A stretch of DNA of 64,000 nt, taken from the NCBI GenBank assembly GCA_036927565.1, contig JAYESD010000001.1, positions 74,109,751 through 74,173,750 on the forward strand. Direction: 5' to 3'. The DNA comes from Tuctoria greenei (taxonomy: Eukaryota; Streptophyta; Magnoliopsida; Poales; Poaceae). Of the stretch, positions 1 through 11,117 are shown piece after piece. The stretch's first letter is position 1; each line of letters begins with the position of its first letter. The position numbers were made by a program, and so were the translations under genes. Below the pieces are notes generated by a model. The model worked only from the letters and a program-made list of their open reading frames with translations. It made no database searches and had not been told where the DNA came from.

Positions 1-1
1 T

Positions 2-53
<52 letters not shown>

Positions 54-219
54 GGAGAAGAACCATCAGCCTCTTTTGGAGGGCCTTGGAAATCCCACAT
101 CGGACTTGTCCGACAGTCTCCTGAAACCCTAACTGACCCACGTCGGACTTGTCCGACTATGCTGTTGGACATATCTGACTTAGTCAGACATCTCTGGCTT
201 GAGAGTCAGACTTGTCCGA
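1..219 (-). repeat. Inner edge of the 3' LTR of element D
   Basis: This sequence lies just beyond the purine tract of D, where the 3' LTR should begin on the minus strand. It carries several copies of a short palindromic motif of the type TCGGACTTGTCCGAC (around 102-220). The same motif type occurs in the 5' LTR of D near 35766-35850 and 36500-36650. The expected TG at the LTR tip is not seen (TC instead), so the exact boundary is uncertain. The rest of the LTR is outside the window. Confidence 0.5.
3..59. repeat. GA/TC microsatellite
   Basis: An almost pure run of GA dinucleotides with single interruptions (one C and one extra G). It lies inside the presumed 3' LTR of element D. Confidence 0.95.
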
Positions 220-230
220 CTCCCCCTGAA
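220..230 (-). promoter_or_regulatory. Polypurine tract of element D
   Basis: On the minus strand this reads TTCAGGGGGAG. It follows the end of pol after about 240 non-coding bases. That is the position and composition of the plus-strand primer of a copia element. Confidence 0.6.
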
Positions 231-467
231 TAGTTGTAGTGTGCAACTAGAGTTTTGAGGAGGGGTCAAATAATTTGGACATTATGGACAGGTTTTCACA
301 AATATTTTTGCAAATATGGTCAGTAAGCAATCAACACCCAAACTAAGACCATAATTCACAAAAAATCCAATAATTTTAAATAGTTTTGTAGAAAATCGAG
401 GGGGAAGGTTTTTCGCAAGCATGCATGAATTTTGAACCAAATACAAGTAAAATCAGTTGTGCAAGAC

Positions 468-2030
468 TCAAGCCACATTTTGAGAATCTAGGATATTGAG
501 TTCACTCCTAAGTTCACAAAATATTTTCTCATCTATGGGCATGGTGAAGATATCAGCCAATTGTTTTTTGGTTCTCACATTGGATATCACTATGTCTCCA
601 TTGATGGAGTGATCTCTCAAGAAGTAGTGGCGGATATCAATGTGCTTGTCCTTGAATACTCAACTGGATTGTGGTCTATTTTTATGGAACTCTCATTGTC
701 ACATAGGAGAGGAATATGGTGCAAGTTTATACCATAGTCCCAAAGAGTTTGCCGCATCCAAAGAAGTTGTGCACAACAATTTCCGGCTGCGACATACTTC
801 ACTTCGGCTGTGGATAGAGCAATGGAGTTTTGTTTCTTTGAGGACCAGGACACTATGGACCTCCCAGAAAAATGGCAAGTTCTGGAGGTACTCTTCCTAT
901 CAACTTTGCACCCCACATAATCCGCATCGGTATATCCAATGAGATTAAACTTAGTGCCCTAGGGGTACCAAAGTCCTGGGCTTGGTGTGTGAACTAAATA
1001 TCTAAGAATTCTCTTTACGGCAGTCAAATGACACACCTAGGGGTTTAGGGTTTTTAGGAGCAGCTTGGAATTGAGCACACATACAAACACTTAACATTAT
1101 ATCGGGCCTAGATGCACATAAGTAAAGCAATGAACCTCTCATGGAGCGATATACCTTTTAGTCCCCACTTGGACCATCTTCATTAAGGTCGAGATGCCCA
1201 TTGGTTCCCATCAAAGTATTGATGGTCTTGGCTTTATCCATGTCAAATTTCTTGAGAATATCTTGTGTGTACTTTGTTTGACTAATGAATGTGCCTTCCT
1301 TTAGTTGCTTCACTTGAAATCCTAGGAAGAACTTCAACTCCTCCATCATCGACATCTCAAACCTTTCGGTCGTAATCTTAGAGAACTCATCACTAAATGT
1401 TTTGTTAGTAGAAACAAATGTAATTTCATCATAATATATTTGGCAAACAAACAAATCATCATTGAAATGCTTAGTGAATAGAGTGTAGTCGGCATTGCCA
1501 ATTTGGAAACCATTTTGAGTTAGGAACTCTCTAAGGCACTCATACCAAGCCCTAGGGGCTTGTTTGAGGCCATAGAGAGCCTTATGCAATTTGTAGACAT
1601 GGTTAGGAAAGTCTTGATCTTCAAAGCCCAGAGGTTGCTCCACATACACTTCTTCTTTAATATGACCATTGAGAAATGCACTCTTGACTTCCACTTGGTA
1701 TAACTTAAAATCATGGTGATTAGCAAAGGCAAGTAATATGTGAATTGATTCAAGCCTAGCTATGGGAACAAAGTTCCATCGAAATCCAAACCTTCGACTT
1801 GTGAGTACCCCTTGGGCACAAGTCGTTCTTTGTTCCATGTCACCACCAGGTGCTCATCTTTTTTGTTGTGGAACACCCACTTGGTGCCAACAACATTTGC
1901 ATTTGGTCTCTTCACGAGCTCCCACACTTGATATTTTTCAAAGTTGTTGAGCTCCTCTTGCATGGCCACCAACCAATCAGGATCTTGTAGTGCTTCTTCA
2001 ACCTTGTGAGGTTCTAAGGAAGAAAAAAAG
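468..2030 (-). pseudogene. pol: Element D pol: reverse transcriptase and RNase H (degenerate)
   Basis: This is the C-terminal half of a copia polyprotein. The RT (RVT_2 type) begins near 1975 with the AMQEEL...W.LV segment. It continues through GTKWVF, the KSAFLNG block and LKQAPRAWY, and includes the FFLGFQVKQ block near 1310-1330. RNase H follows at about 617-916, with the VDRKSTS, CHF, SWSSKKQ and CDN blocks typical of copia. The frame can be followed to a stop at 468-470. The catalytic YVDD box reads Y-Y-D-E near 1430-1440, so one of the two aspartates is lost. Frameshifts separate the first RT block from the second (about 1760-1840) and RNase H from its last 40 residues. The enzyme would copy element RNA into DNA and remove the RNA; this copy cannot be active. 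Confidence 0.85.
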
Positions 2031-2039
2031 GATTAATGT

Positions 2040-3628
2040 TCACAAAAGTTTGCAACACGAGATCAAGTAGTTACCCCCTTGGAGATATCTCCAAGGATGT
2101 TGTCGACGGGATGGTCCCGTTGAACGCTTTGATGTACTCTTGGGTGTGGTGCTTGAGGTCTTGTATCTTCATCATCATCTTCCTCATTTTCTTCATCCCC
2201 CCCTTGATCGTTGCCTCCATTTTGATCTTGTTGAGGTGCAACTTGAGAGTCTTGAACCTGATCGTTTGAGGAAGAGCTTGCTTGATGTGTGCGATGGCCA
2301 CTTAAATCTTGAGGTTTATCTTGTGGTCAAATATCTCCAAGTGCCATCCTTCCTATCACCACTTGTGGAGCTTCTACTTGATACAGCACATGACAATCAA
2401 CTTGCTCCACTTCAAAAATTTTGGAGGATTTGTTGAAAACACGATAGGTGTAAGTGTTTTAGTCATAACCAAGCAAGAAACCCTCATCATACTTTGAAGC
2501 GAACTTCTAAGTCCTAGGCTTCTTGTTGAGAATATAGCATTTGCTCCCAAAAACACGAAAATAGGAAATGTTGGGTTTGTTACCTGTTAGGAGCTTGTAG
2601 GATGTCTCCTTCAATATGCGATGAAGGTACAACCGGTTTATGGCATGACAAGCGGTGTTGACTTCTTCCGCCCAAAACCGGTCCGACGTCTTGTATTCAT
2701 CAAGCATGGTTCTTGACATCTCAATGAGGGGAGTAGGGGGTCGAGAACTCGTGCTTTATGCCTTCTTCATCCAAAAACTCTTCAACTCGAGTGTTATTGA
2801 ATTCGGTGCCATTGTCACTCCTTATGGTCTTGATCCTCAGAACTCATTTTGAGCTCTCCTTAAGTATTTCTTGAGGTTACCTTGAGTCTCGCTCTTTTCA
2901 TGCAAAAAGAACACCAAAGTGAAACGTGAAAAATCATCAACAATTACAAGACCATATTTGTTACCGTCAATGCTTATGTAGGCGATTGGGCTGAATAGGT
3001 CCATGTGTAGAAGCTCCAATGGTCTTGTTGTCTTCATGATGTTTTTGGATGAATATTGAGCTCCAACTTGCTTTCCGGCTTGGCAAGCACTGCATGGCAT
3101 ATCTTTTTCAAACACAACATTCTTCAAACCACGGATGTGCTCACCCTTATGAAGTTTTTGCAAGTTTCTCATCCCAACATGGGCTAGTCTTCTATGCCAA
3201 AGCCATCCCATGTTGGTTTTTGCCATTAAGCATGTGTCAAGATTGGCTTTACCCGTAGCAAAAACCACAAGATAAAGCTTTCCTTTGAGCACACTCTTAA
3301 AGGCAATTGAGTCATTGCTCCTTATTGTGACGGTCACAACCTCATTAGTGAAAAGACGATTATAACCTTTGTCACATAATTTCGATATGGAAAAAAGATT
3401 ATAATCGAGTGAATCAACTTGCAAAACATTTGAAGGAGTATGATTAGGGGATATTGCAATTTTACGGGTGCAAAGGATTTTCCATTGGCTATTGTCCCCA
3501 AAATAGATTCCCTCACTTGGATCATCATTTTCCTCATACTCCACAAACATTTTCCTCTCTTCGGTCATATGGTTTATGCATCCACTATCAAGAACCCACT
3601 TGGTTCCACCGAAGGAGTATGCCTACAA
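2040..3628 (-). pseudogene. pol: Element D pol: protease, pre-integrase and integrase (degenerate)
   Basis: The protease begins near 3620 with an intact WVLDSGC...HMT active-site block. The GAG-pre-integrase segment follows, with the HRRLAHVG and CSACQAGKQ halves of the zinc-binding HHCC module near 3190-3070. The integrase core shows its first aspartate (HMDLFSP) near 3000 and the second (SDNGTEF) near 2815, in a shifted frame. The segment that should carry the catalytic glutamate (NGVVERKN type) is missing near 2720: the sequence jumps from the TPYSP block directly to the block before MSRTMLDEY. The C-terminal part of integrase (2507-2719) and a linker of low conservation (2040-2500) follow, with frameshifts. 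The protein would insert element DNA into the genome. Loss of the glutamate and the frame breaks make it inactive. Confidence 0.83.
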
Positions 3629-3635
3629 AATAGAG

Positions 3636-4660
3636 TTAAGCCTTGGCTTTAGGTACCCAGGCGGTGTTGGGTCCTTTGATGTTAGTCAAGAGGCACTTGA
3701 GCACCCACACACAAAATTTTGGACTCTTGCGGTGTGGCCCAACATACCGAGCATAAGGCTTTCCAATGTTCCTTAACAAGACATATGAAGCATCAAAATG
3801 ATTAAACAAAGGATGAGGTTCAATTTTAGGCATATAATGTGAAGTAGCAATGTTCATTCCCTTGTTTTTATGGTAAGAACCTATCTTAACAAAAACAATC
3901 AAGTCTTTGCTATTCTTCGGAGTCTTAGCCTTTTGCTTTCTCTCCCTAGAATAGCAAATACCATCTTTAACAAGAGGAGGCCTTGTGTTGGTGTATGCAC
4001 TACGTGCATATTCCATATTATACTTGTCAAAGATGCCACATTTTGGTGCTTTCTTGTTTTGTGACACCTTAAGCTCATCTTTTAGTTTTAGGATCAAGTT
4101 AGAGCACTTGTAGGCTTGAGGTGTTTCTGATTTCATATTTGTGGAAGGTGAGCTTTTCGAGGAAGAAGGGGCATTGACCTTGAGAGACTCAACTTGTGTT
4201 TCAAGGATCTTGTTAACTTTTGTCAAGCTAACAAGTTCATCCTTTAGCATATTTGTAGTGTTGTTGAGGTTTGAGTAAGTTTCCTTGCTCAAAGCGAGTT
4301 CACGCTCAAGTACATTGCTTCTTTCTTTTTCAAGCTCCAAGAGCTCCTCAAACTCTTGACATCTCTCCTTTTGTTGGATGAGCATGTCCTCTTGACGGTT
4401 GATGAGCTCTTCCTTCTCAAATATCTCATCCGACAACATCTTCAACCTTTTAAATGTACTCTTACTCATGTCCTTTGGCATGTATTCCTTTTCACAAGCA
4501 CTATCAAAGTTATCATGTGAAGAAATTAAGGAAGATGGTTTAAAGTTAACCTTCTTTCTTCCCTCCTTGGTCATGAGGCAAGTAAGCCTTGAGCTCTCCA
4601 AGTTGAGGAAGAGCTTGTTCTCTATAGTTGATTTCTTGATGGCAATTGTTGCTATCTTCT
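3636..4660 (-). pseudogene. gag: Element D gag, C-terminal half, downstream of the A insertion
   Basis: About 340 codons stay open on the minus strand. They begin with the LMTKEG block common after the zinc knuckle of SIRE-type gag proteins. A long charged coiled coil follows (about 4490-4190: repeated heptads rich in E, L, K and R). A basic segment ends in the TAWVPKAKA motif at the gag-protease border. The first codons after 4660 continue the acidic DEEE stretch found on the other side of element A at 34388-34400. This half is nearly intact; only the insertion and upstream stops break it. Confidence 0.82.
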
Positions 4661-6316
4661 TGTTGACGGCTATTATATAACAATTTCATCCATTAATTTA
4701 ACTCAATTATGTGATGGATTTGTCATTTATTGCACACATCACCTTTCTATCTAACCCAATTCCACATGGACTTGGAGAAATATGTGTATGCAACATTTTA
4801 TGCAGGAAATGAAGAAATATAGAGGGACCAATCCTATAAAATATCATCCTAGCCAATCAGGCAATTACACGTGGCATCCCATGTATCAAATGGCCCACAA
4901 ACAAAAGTATCCGAGGAGATCCAATGGTGTATCACCCAGATACATCAAGGGGGCCCACCTGGCAACCACCTGGAGGAAGCACTCTACGTTCGGAGTGCTG
5001 ACCAAGTCGGCCGAACCAGGGGTTCGGCCGACCCCTTCCTGGCGCCAAACACGTTCAAACGACGCGTGTTGGCTCCTCCTAGCTTGAAGGAGTCAATGGT
5101 GACTGATTCGCGCGCTTTTGGTGGCAGGAACCGACCTCAACACTAGTATAAAGAGGACCCCCTACCCCTCACTTCAACACACACCACTTGAGCTTCATCT
5201 CTATTGTATACACTATCATCCATAGTCATAGAGGAGTTAGGTTGTAGAGAGGAGAGTCTCTAGTCCCATGTCCAAGTTGGGAATGGAGTAAGGAGTCTCT
5301 CTCTTCCCAATCCTACATTGGGAAAGGTATGACTCATGTATTCTTTCTTGAATTTGTGTCTTTATGCATAATAAAGATAGTATCTTTAGTCTCTACTTGT
5401 ACATATACATGGACAAAGTGTTTCTTGTTTGATTGTGGAAGGTATAGCTTCTATGACTGTTTCATCATGAACATACCTCATTATCATAGAACCTATAGAC
5501 CCCACTATAGTCTAGTTAATTATAACATAACTAGGTTAGTTTGGATAATTATGCTATGTATCAACATTGGTTCAATGATGATTCAATTCATTGCCTTAGG
5601 ATGGCTTGTGTCTAGGCTCTTAAGGTAATTACTTAATATGCTAGCATGGTGCTAGAATAGATAAGTAGCATTGGATGTCTCATAGACCCACGGATTGAAG
5701 AGGTAGGCAGTAGGTGCTGATAGACCTATTTGTCCTTTGTAATCCTCCACGTTCGGCTATGCCACAAGCTCTTGGTGGGAGTGGCCATAGTATTGCTAGG
5801 GGTAATCCCGTGCCCGATGTGTTGAACCACATAGCATAAGTATTCACTATTGATCTAGCTTATGGATAATTAGTTTAGACTATGTATATGTACAATAGAG
5901 CATAGTAGGAGTACCTCCATAACTCTGAACCTTAACTAACCTCTAGGATCCTCTTACCCCTCTTAGACTTGAAAGCTTTTGTGTGTGTCACACTACCTCC
6001 ACTATTATTTTATCCATCCTTACTAGATTCTTACCTAGAGCTTTCTACCCTTTCCACTTGATGATTGTTATATCTCTTCCCTGCCTTCCTTTGGGATCAA
6101 ATAAATAACACCCTTGGGAATACTCTTATGGGGAAATGATACAATGATATATATTGCGCTTGCAGAATTCACTCTGTGATCCCATAGAACCATTAACTAG
6201 CTTTTCTGACACATCAGTTTGACATGTTTAGTTAATGGTACATAAGAAATACCAACAAGCATTTCTTGCACCGTTGTCGGGGATGATTTGTTAGTATATC
6301 TTAGGAGCCGTCAACA
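4661..6316 (+). repeat. 5' LTR of element A
   Basis: This matches 32719-34387 over its full length, starting at the shared purine-tract boundary. A TATA box lies at 5146-5152 (TATAAAG), followed by a CT-rich leader. A GC-rich block with paired TCGGCCGAAC / GTTCGGCCGA motifs (about 5005-5035) lies upstream. The last 65 bases contain a second copy of the primer-site region (see findings). Confidence 0.9.
5146..5152 (+). promoter_or_regulatory. TATA box in the 5' LTR of element A
   Basis: TATAAAG, in the sequence context CTAGTATAAAGAGG. The 3' LTR has TATAAATAGG at the same place (about 33203), so the box is conserved. It lies about 485 bases into the LTR. Confidence 0.6.
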
Positions 6317-6324
6317 AGCATTTC

Positions 6325-6342
6325 TGGCGCCATTGCCGGGGA
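6325..6342 (+). promoter_or_regulatory. Primer binding site (tRNA-Asp type) of element A
   Basis: TGGCGCCATTGCCGGGGA lies eight bases after the LTR end. It complements the 3' end of plant tRNA-Asp with one mismatch (A for G). This primer is known from Athila and related grass gypsy elements. Confidence 0.8.
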
Positions 6343-6456
6343 AGGCAAATAGATATAACATGACTAAGTGAATAGGATAGAACCCTCGGTAGGATTTTAG
6401 TAGAATAACCATTCCTTGTTTTCACATTTATTTTAAATGTGAAAACAGGGTAGTGT

Positions 6457-7669
6457 ATGTCTGGTTTATGCCTGCCGAAAAACTTTGTTGAAGATCCTGA
6501 ATCTCTTCTGAAAGACCGACCCCGTGTCGTTACTCCTCAAAACATTCAAGCGGCAAAGCAAGCCTGCATTTCCGCACCAACAATCCAAACGCCAATGGCT
6601 CAAAGACCCTTCGTGAGTTCTCAGCTCCCTCCGCTAACAATGTGCCTATTGGGCCCACTGTTAACACAAGAGATGTGAACTTCGATATCAAAACTGGCCT
6701 TATCACTATGGTGCAAGCCAAGCCATTTTGTGGGATGGCTAACGAGGATGCAAGTGCTCACCTGCGAAAATTCCTCGAGATCTACAACACTTTTAATATC
6801 AAGGACATGTCTCTGGATGCGGTTCGTCTGAGACTGTTCCCGTTCTCTCTCCTTAGGAGAGCGAAACAGTGGTTCTACGCAAACCGAAGTGTTATAGACA
6901 CTTGGGAGAAGTGTTCTACGACATTCCTCGCCAAATTCTTCCTGTTAGGCAAAACAAATGCCCTACGTAGAATGATTTCCAACTTTCAGCAAGAGCTCAA
7001 GGAATATATTCCCGAGGCATGAAAGAGGCTTCAAGAGTACATCCTAGCCCGTCCCCACCATGGGATGGCTGACTGGATCCTTATTCAGAATTTCTATAAT
7101 GGGTTGATCCCATCAGCTCGTGACCATTTGGATGCTGCTGCGGGAGGAGCCTTCTTCCATTGATGGTGCCAAAAGCTAAAGATCTTATTGAGAAGATTGT
7201 GTCCAACATGGGATGGAACGATGAGTGTCTCCATACCCGACAGCGAGGCATGCACACCGTGAAGGAGGTGGACATGATCGCTGCAAAATTGGACCTCCTA
7301 ATGAAGAAAATTGATGGACAAGCCAGTGGTGAAGTGTCTGGAAATGCCTATGCCCTAGACTCTCACATCACGTGTGAAGTCTGCGGAAACATGGGTCATA
7401 TGGGCAATGATTGCCCAGAAACTCGTGAGGATGCCCTATACCTCGCCAACAACGGAAATTTCAACAAAAACAATGGCTATCGTCCAGGAGGTCAAGGGTG
7501 GGGTCAACAACGCACATTCATTCAAGGAGGGTACAAGAACAATGGCAACCCTAGAAATCAGCCCAACTTGAAAGAACTTGCCATTAGCCAGCTCAAGATC
7601 AACGATGCCCTATCCAAGAAGCTGTCAGCAAATGACAAGACCTTGGAAAACATCAATGCCAAGATCTAA
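6457..7669 (+). pseudogene. gag: Element A gag (Athila type)
   Basis: The capsid-type retrotransposon gag domain is at 6660-7020, with the blocks EDASAHLRKFLEI, RLRLFPFSL and AKQWF. The N-terminal part (from 6457) is in another frame because of a one-base change near 6610. A TGA at 7021 stands where a Trp codon is expected, and a further frame change follows near 7145. From 7160 the frame is open through a CCHC zinc knuckle (CEVCGNMGHMGNDC, about 7374-7415) and an Asn/Gly-rich segment. It ends at a TAA (7667-7669) in a context that suggests an original CAA codon. The protein would form the element's particle and bind its RNA. It is broken in this copy. Confidence 0.85.
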
Positions 7670-8863
7670 GGACTATCCTCAGCATTCAAGAATCAACTAA
7701 GCTTCAACATGATGTTGGAGACTCGGCTGGCACAACTTGCTACAGTTGTCCCTCCATTGGAAAACAACAGAATTTCGGGGCAGCCAAAAGCCCCAGTGGA
7801 GAACATCAATGCAGTGGTTACAAGAGGAGGAAAGACCACTCGTGACCCACCATATCCCACACAAGAAAAGAGGACAACTGAGCCTGAGAAGGAGGATGTC
7901 CCAAGTGAATTACTTGGTGAGAGAATGGCCAAACACTTGTAAGACACCAAATTATTGCCATTCCCTCATATACAAAGGAAGCCAACAGTGGATGAACAAT
8001 TCAACTGTTTTGTTGAGATCATCCAAAAGATCCACATCAATGTGCCCTGGATTGATGCGATGCACGTTTCCACTTATGCTCGCTATCTCAAGGACATATT
8101 GAACAACAAACAACCATTACTCACCATTAAGGTCGTTAAGCTTACGGAAGACTGCAGTGCAACCATCCTCAATAGGCTTACTAAAAAGAAAAAGGAACCC
8201 GGATGTCCTACCATTTCATGCTCAATTGGGGCTCACCACTTTGACAAAGCACTTTGTGATCTGGAAGCAAGTGTTAGTGTGATGCCCAAGGTTGTGTTCC
8301 ACCAGCTGAACTTCATAGAGCTGACTCCAACACCAATGCAGCTACAACTGGCTGACTCTTCAGTCCGTTATCCAGCAGGTATTGCTGAAGATGTCCAAGT
8401 GAAGATCTGGAGCTGCTTCATACCTGTGGATTTTGTGGTGCTAGACATGGACACTGAGAAGGATACACCACTCATTCTTAGGCACCCATTCCTCAGCACT
8501 GCAAAAGCTCGCATAGATGTGGGAGAAGAAGAAATCCACTTCCATATCAACACCAAGGAGGAAAAGTTTAACTTTCGGCCAAGATCAGAGCAATGCTCCA
8601 TGATTCTAATCAAGAATTGGCCGAATGATAAACACATCAGAGAGGTCGAAGTCACACCTCCAAAGGTGGAGTCACTCATTGCATTCATGAGAATATTAAT
8701 CTATGAGGAGAATTCGTCGTTTCGACCACGCCGATATCCAAAGGCGACGGAATTGTCTGGACCTTCCCAAAGTCCCAAGTCCACCAAGCCGCCAAAGAAG
8801 GAATGGTGGAAAAAGAAAGACAAGCCTTCCGAGCCCATCCCTCCGGGCCCGGATGTGAAATGA
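7670..8863 (+). pseudogene. pro: Element A protease region of gag-pro (degenerate)
   Basis: This continues in the same frame as the zinc knuckle. It is interrupted by TAA at 7667-7669 and again at 7940-7942, both readable as single C-to-T changes from CAA. The segment 7955-8700 carries the Athila retropepsin: SCSIGAHHFDKALCDL, then VSVMPK. The catalytic D-L-G-A-S box reads D-L-E-A-S (near 8260), so the active-site glycine is lost. The frame ends at a stop after a Pro/Lys-rich tail (PPGPDVK). In autonomous Athila elements RT follows here; nothing RT-like is present in any frame downstream. Confidence 0.83.
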
Positions 8864-9585
8864 AGACGGGGAATGTCCATCTCATCGGAGGGTGGTGAGA
8901 CCTACGCCAATAGGTTAAATTGGTAATTATCCCACTTTGTTTTTCTTTCTTTCTTTTTTTCCACCCCATTTGGATTTTCCCATTGCATATTTGATTTTTC
9001 CTAGCAAGTTGAGAATCTTATATTCTCAACTATCATTTTTCTTTCTTTCTATTCAAAAGAAAATTTTTTATTGGATTTGAAATAATATTTTTATTTAAAA
9101 AACATTTTTTTCTGAGCTGCACGTGTGGCATTTCACCAACGTGCTAACTTTATAGCCGTTGGGGAGCCACTTGCCAAAAGGGGAACCAGGGGGGCCACCT
9201 GTCAGGTCGGCCGAACATCCTGGTCGGCCGAACAGGGAGTGCATCCAAATTGGCTCCCCTTCCTCCAACGGCTATATTTGGAACCCCAAGTGATCGTTGG
9301 AGGGTGCAACCTATAAATTGTGGCCGTGAGGAGCACCTCTCTTCACACACAACATCATTTTACACCTCTCCAAGTCACTCTCTAGCTCACCTTGTTTTTC
9401 TTGCTCTTCATTGCAACACTCTTGTTCAAATCCATCCCCAAAAAGATTTTCTTTTGTTTGCATTTGCATTTTACACTCAAGCTTTCAAGAGGTGAAAATT
9501 CGTTGAGAGTTTTGTTTTCCATACATCGCTTCTTTTTGGATTTTTCCCGCCTTGTTTTGTTCTTGCTTGTTGAACTCAAAAAGAC
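8864..9585 (+). promoter_or_regulatory. Promoter-like non-coding segment inside element A
   Basis: No coding frame is supported. From 8935 to 9115 it is T-rich. From 9125 it becomes GC-rich and carries two TCGGCCGAAC motifs (9209-9235). A TATA-like box (CTATAAATTG, about 9311-9320) and a CT/CA-rich leader follow, up to the ATG at 9586. The order (GC-rich block with GGCCGAAC pairs, TATA, leader starting with ACACACAACAT) mirrors that of the element's own LTR near 5000-5210. A promoter for the downstream frame is an inference. Confidence 0.45.
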
Positions 9586-10281
9586 ATGAAGAGGTTGTTC
9601 GGAAAGAGGAAGGGGACTGCAAGCTCAAGCCATGGTGAAGGTTCTAGTGCACGCCTCTCTTCCATGGGTACAAGCCCAAGGAGGAGAAGTGTGTGTGAGG
9701 ACACTCCCATGGAAGAGAGAAGAAACCCACACCAACTTCTTCATGACAACAACCTCGACATACGAAGCGAAGTTGAAGATCAAGCACGCAGGCTTCTCCA
9801 AGATCGGTAATAAGGAATCGTGCGAGGGCTACAGCCACAGGCATGCCACCGGTAATCTCTCCGTTCCATGAATACCAAGAGGAAGAGAACTCGACCGGTT
9901 ATGTGCCCGGAGGACTCAACCTCCGACGTATGAGACTTTGGGATCATCTGGGCAAGAATGGCAATGGGATCCACCCTTATCCACTTCAAGCTCTAGCAGC
10001 TTGCCCCAACGTCCATGAGACGACGTCGTTCCTTTTTAGCTAGAGGTCATCATGACTATAGCCAAGGAATGACGGACCTCACTAGACGTATGGGAGAACT
10101 TGAAGTGAGAACGGGTGACATCTACAACACACTCCGGGAGCATGTTCAAGGTACCCAAGATTGGCAACAACAAATGGATGCTCAATTCACCAACTTCAAC
10201 ACGGCGCTACAACTACAACAAGCCGATCTTGCAACGTACTTCCGTCATCAAAGGTTAAACCATTATCACGAAGGTAGTTGA
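9586..10281 (+). pseudogene. Element A accessory frame in the env position (degenerate)
   Basis: A start codon with MKRLFGKRKG opens a Ser/Arg-rich N terminus (9586-9810). After frame changes near 9800 and 10010 it continues through a middle part (9843-10040) and a C-terminal part (10015-10281). The C-terminal part contains HHDYSQGMTDLTRRMGELE and a Gln-rich, coiled-coil-like end. From memory of grass genomes, frames of this shape occur in Athila-like elements downstream of pol, usually with a longer central domain, so the middle may be deleted here. The function is unknown; similarity to viral envelope proteins is not visible. Confidence 0.5.
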
Positions 10282-10371
10282 AGAACAACTTGGGGGAGTA
10301 CCCCCACTTGAGGTAACATGTATGACATTCCTTGCATATTTATTTTCCATCCATCCATCATCCACCTTGCA

Positions 10372-10431
<60 letters not shown>

Positions 10432-11117
10432 GTTAGATTTTCTTTTATCAAATAAAGATGTGCGGTAAGAATGATTTAGAATTCACATAGATGAAACGAT
10501 GAATAGTTGCCCTGTTTTATTTTCCTAAGTCTCTATATTACAACTTGCTACTCTCCGAATATTGCTTTCATTGGTTTGAAATACTTTTACATTAATTTGG
10601 AAGTTGTGGGTAGCAAAAGCTTAATCTAATTCTAGGTTGTTGCAAGATTAGAAATAGTAATAGGGCTGCTAGTTCTAGTTTGAAAGTAAAACTTAGATTT
10701 CCGGAGAAATTCTAAAAAGATTTAAGTTTCCCTCAATTTATTGGAAATACCTACCAAAGCCATATGATTTTCATACATAGACAAGACCTTATGCATATGC
10801 TCTTTGCTTTCACATTGAGCCTAGTCAAACTAGTATAGACCTATGTGAGAAATCATTCAACTCTTCTTGAATTCAAGACATCACTTGCACATGCTATAGT
10901 TCTACACTAGAAGTAAGCAAAACGTCCATCATATCCACAATACCATAACAAAAAGAGAAACTCCATGTTATTCATATTTAGCACTCTATTCAAAATTCAT
11001 TGCAAAGAAAGGGGGTAGAACACATTGCTAAAATTATAAAATGATAAAAAAATCATGCTTACATCATAAGCATGAGAAAAAAAGAGAGAAAAGAAAAGTA
11101 GTCATATTTATCCCTGC
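10282..11117 (+). other. Non-coding 3' internal region of element A (left piece)
   Basis: AT-rich sequence with no supported gene. It begins with a GGGGGAGTACCCCC inverted repeat (about 10294-10307) just after the accessory frame and contains a long TA repeat. Element B interrupts it at 11118. The last five bases (CCTGC) are repeated after B. The region resumes at 32149-32718. Confidence 0.7.
10375..10428. repeat. TA microsatellite
   Basis: About 27 consecutive TA units within the non-coding tail of element A. Confidence 0.95.

Noticed and set aside
4782..5146. Open frames in the LTR of A
   Set aside because: The other LTR copy breaks or shortens these frames, so they are not maintained. 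LTR function explains the sequence.
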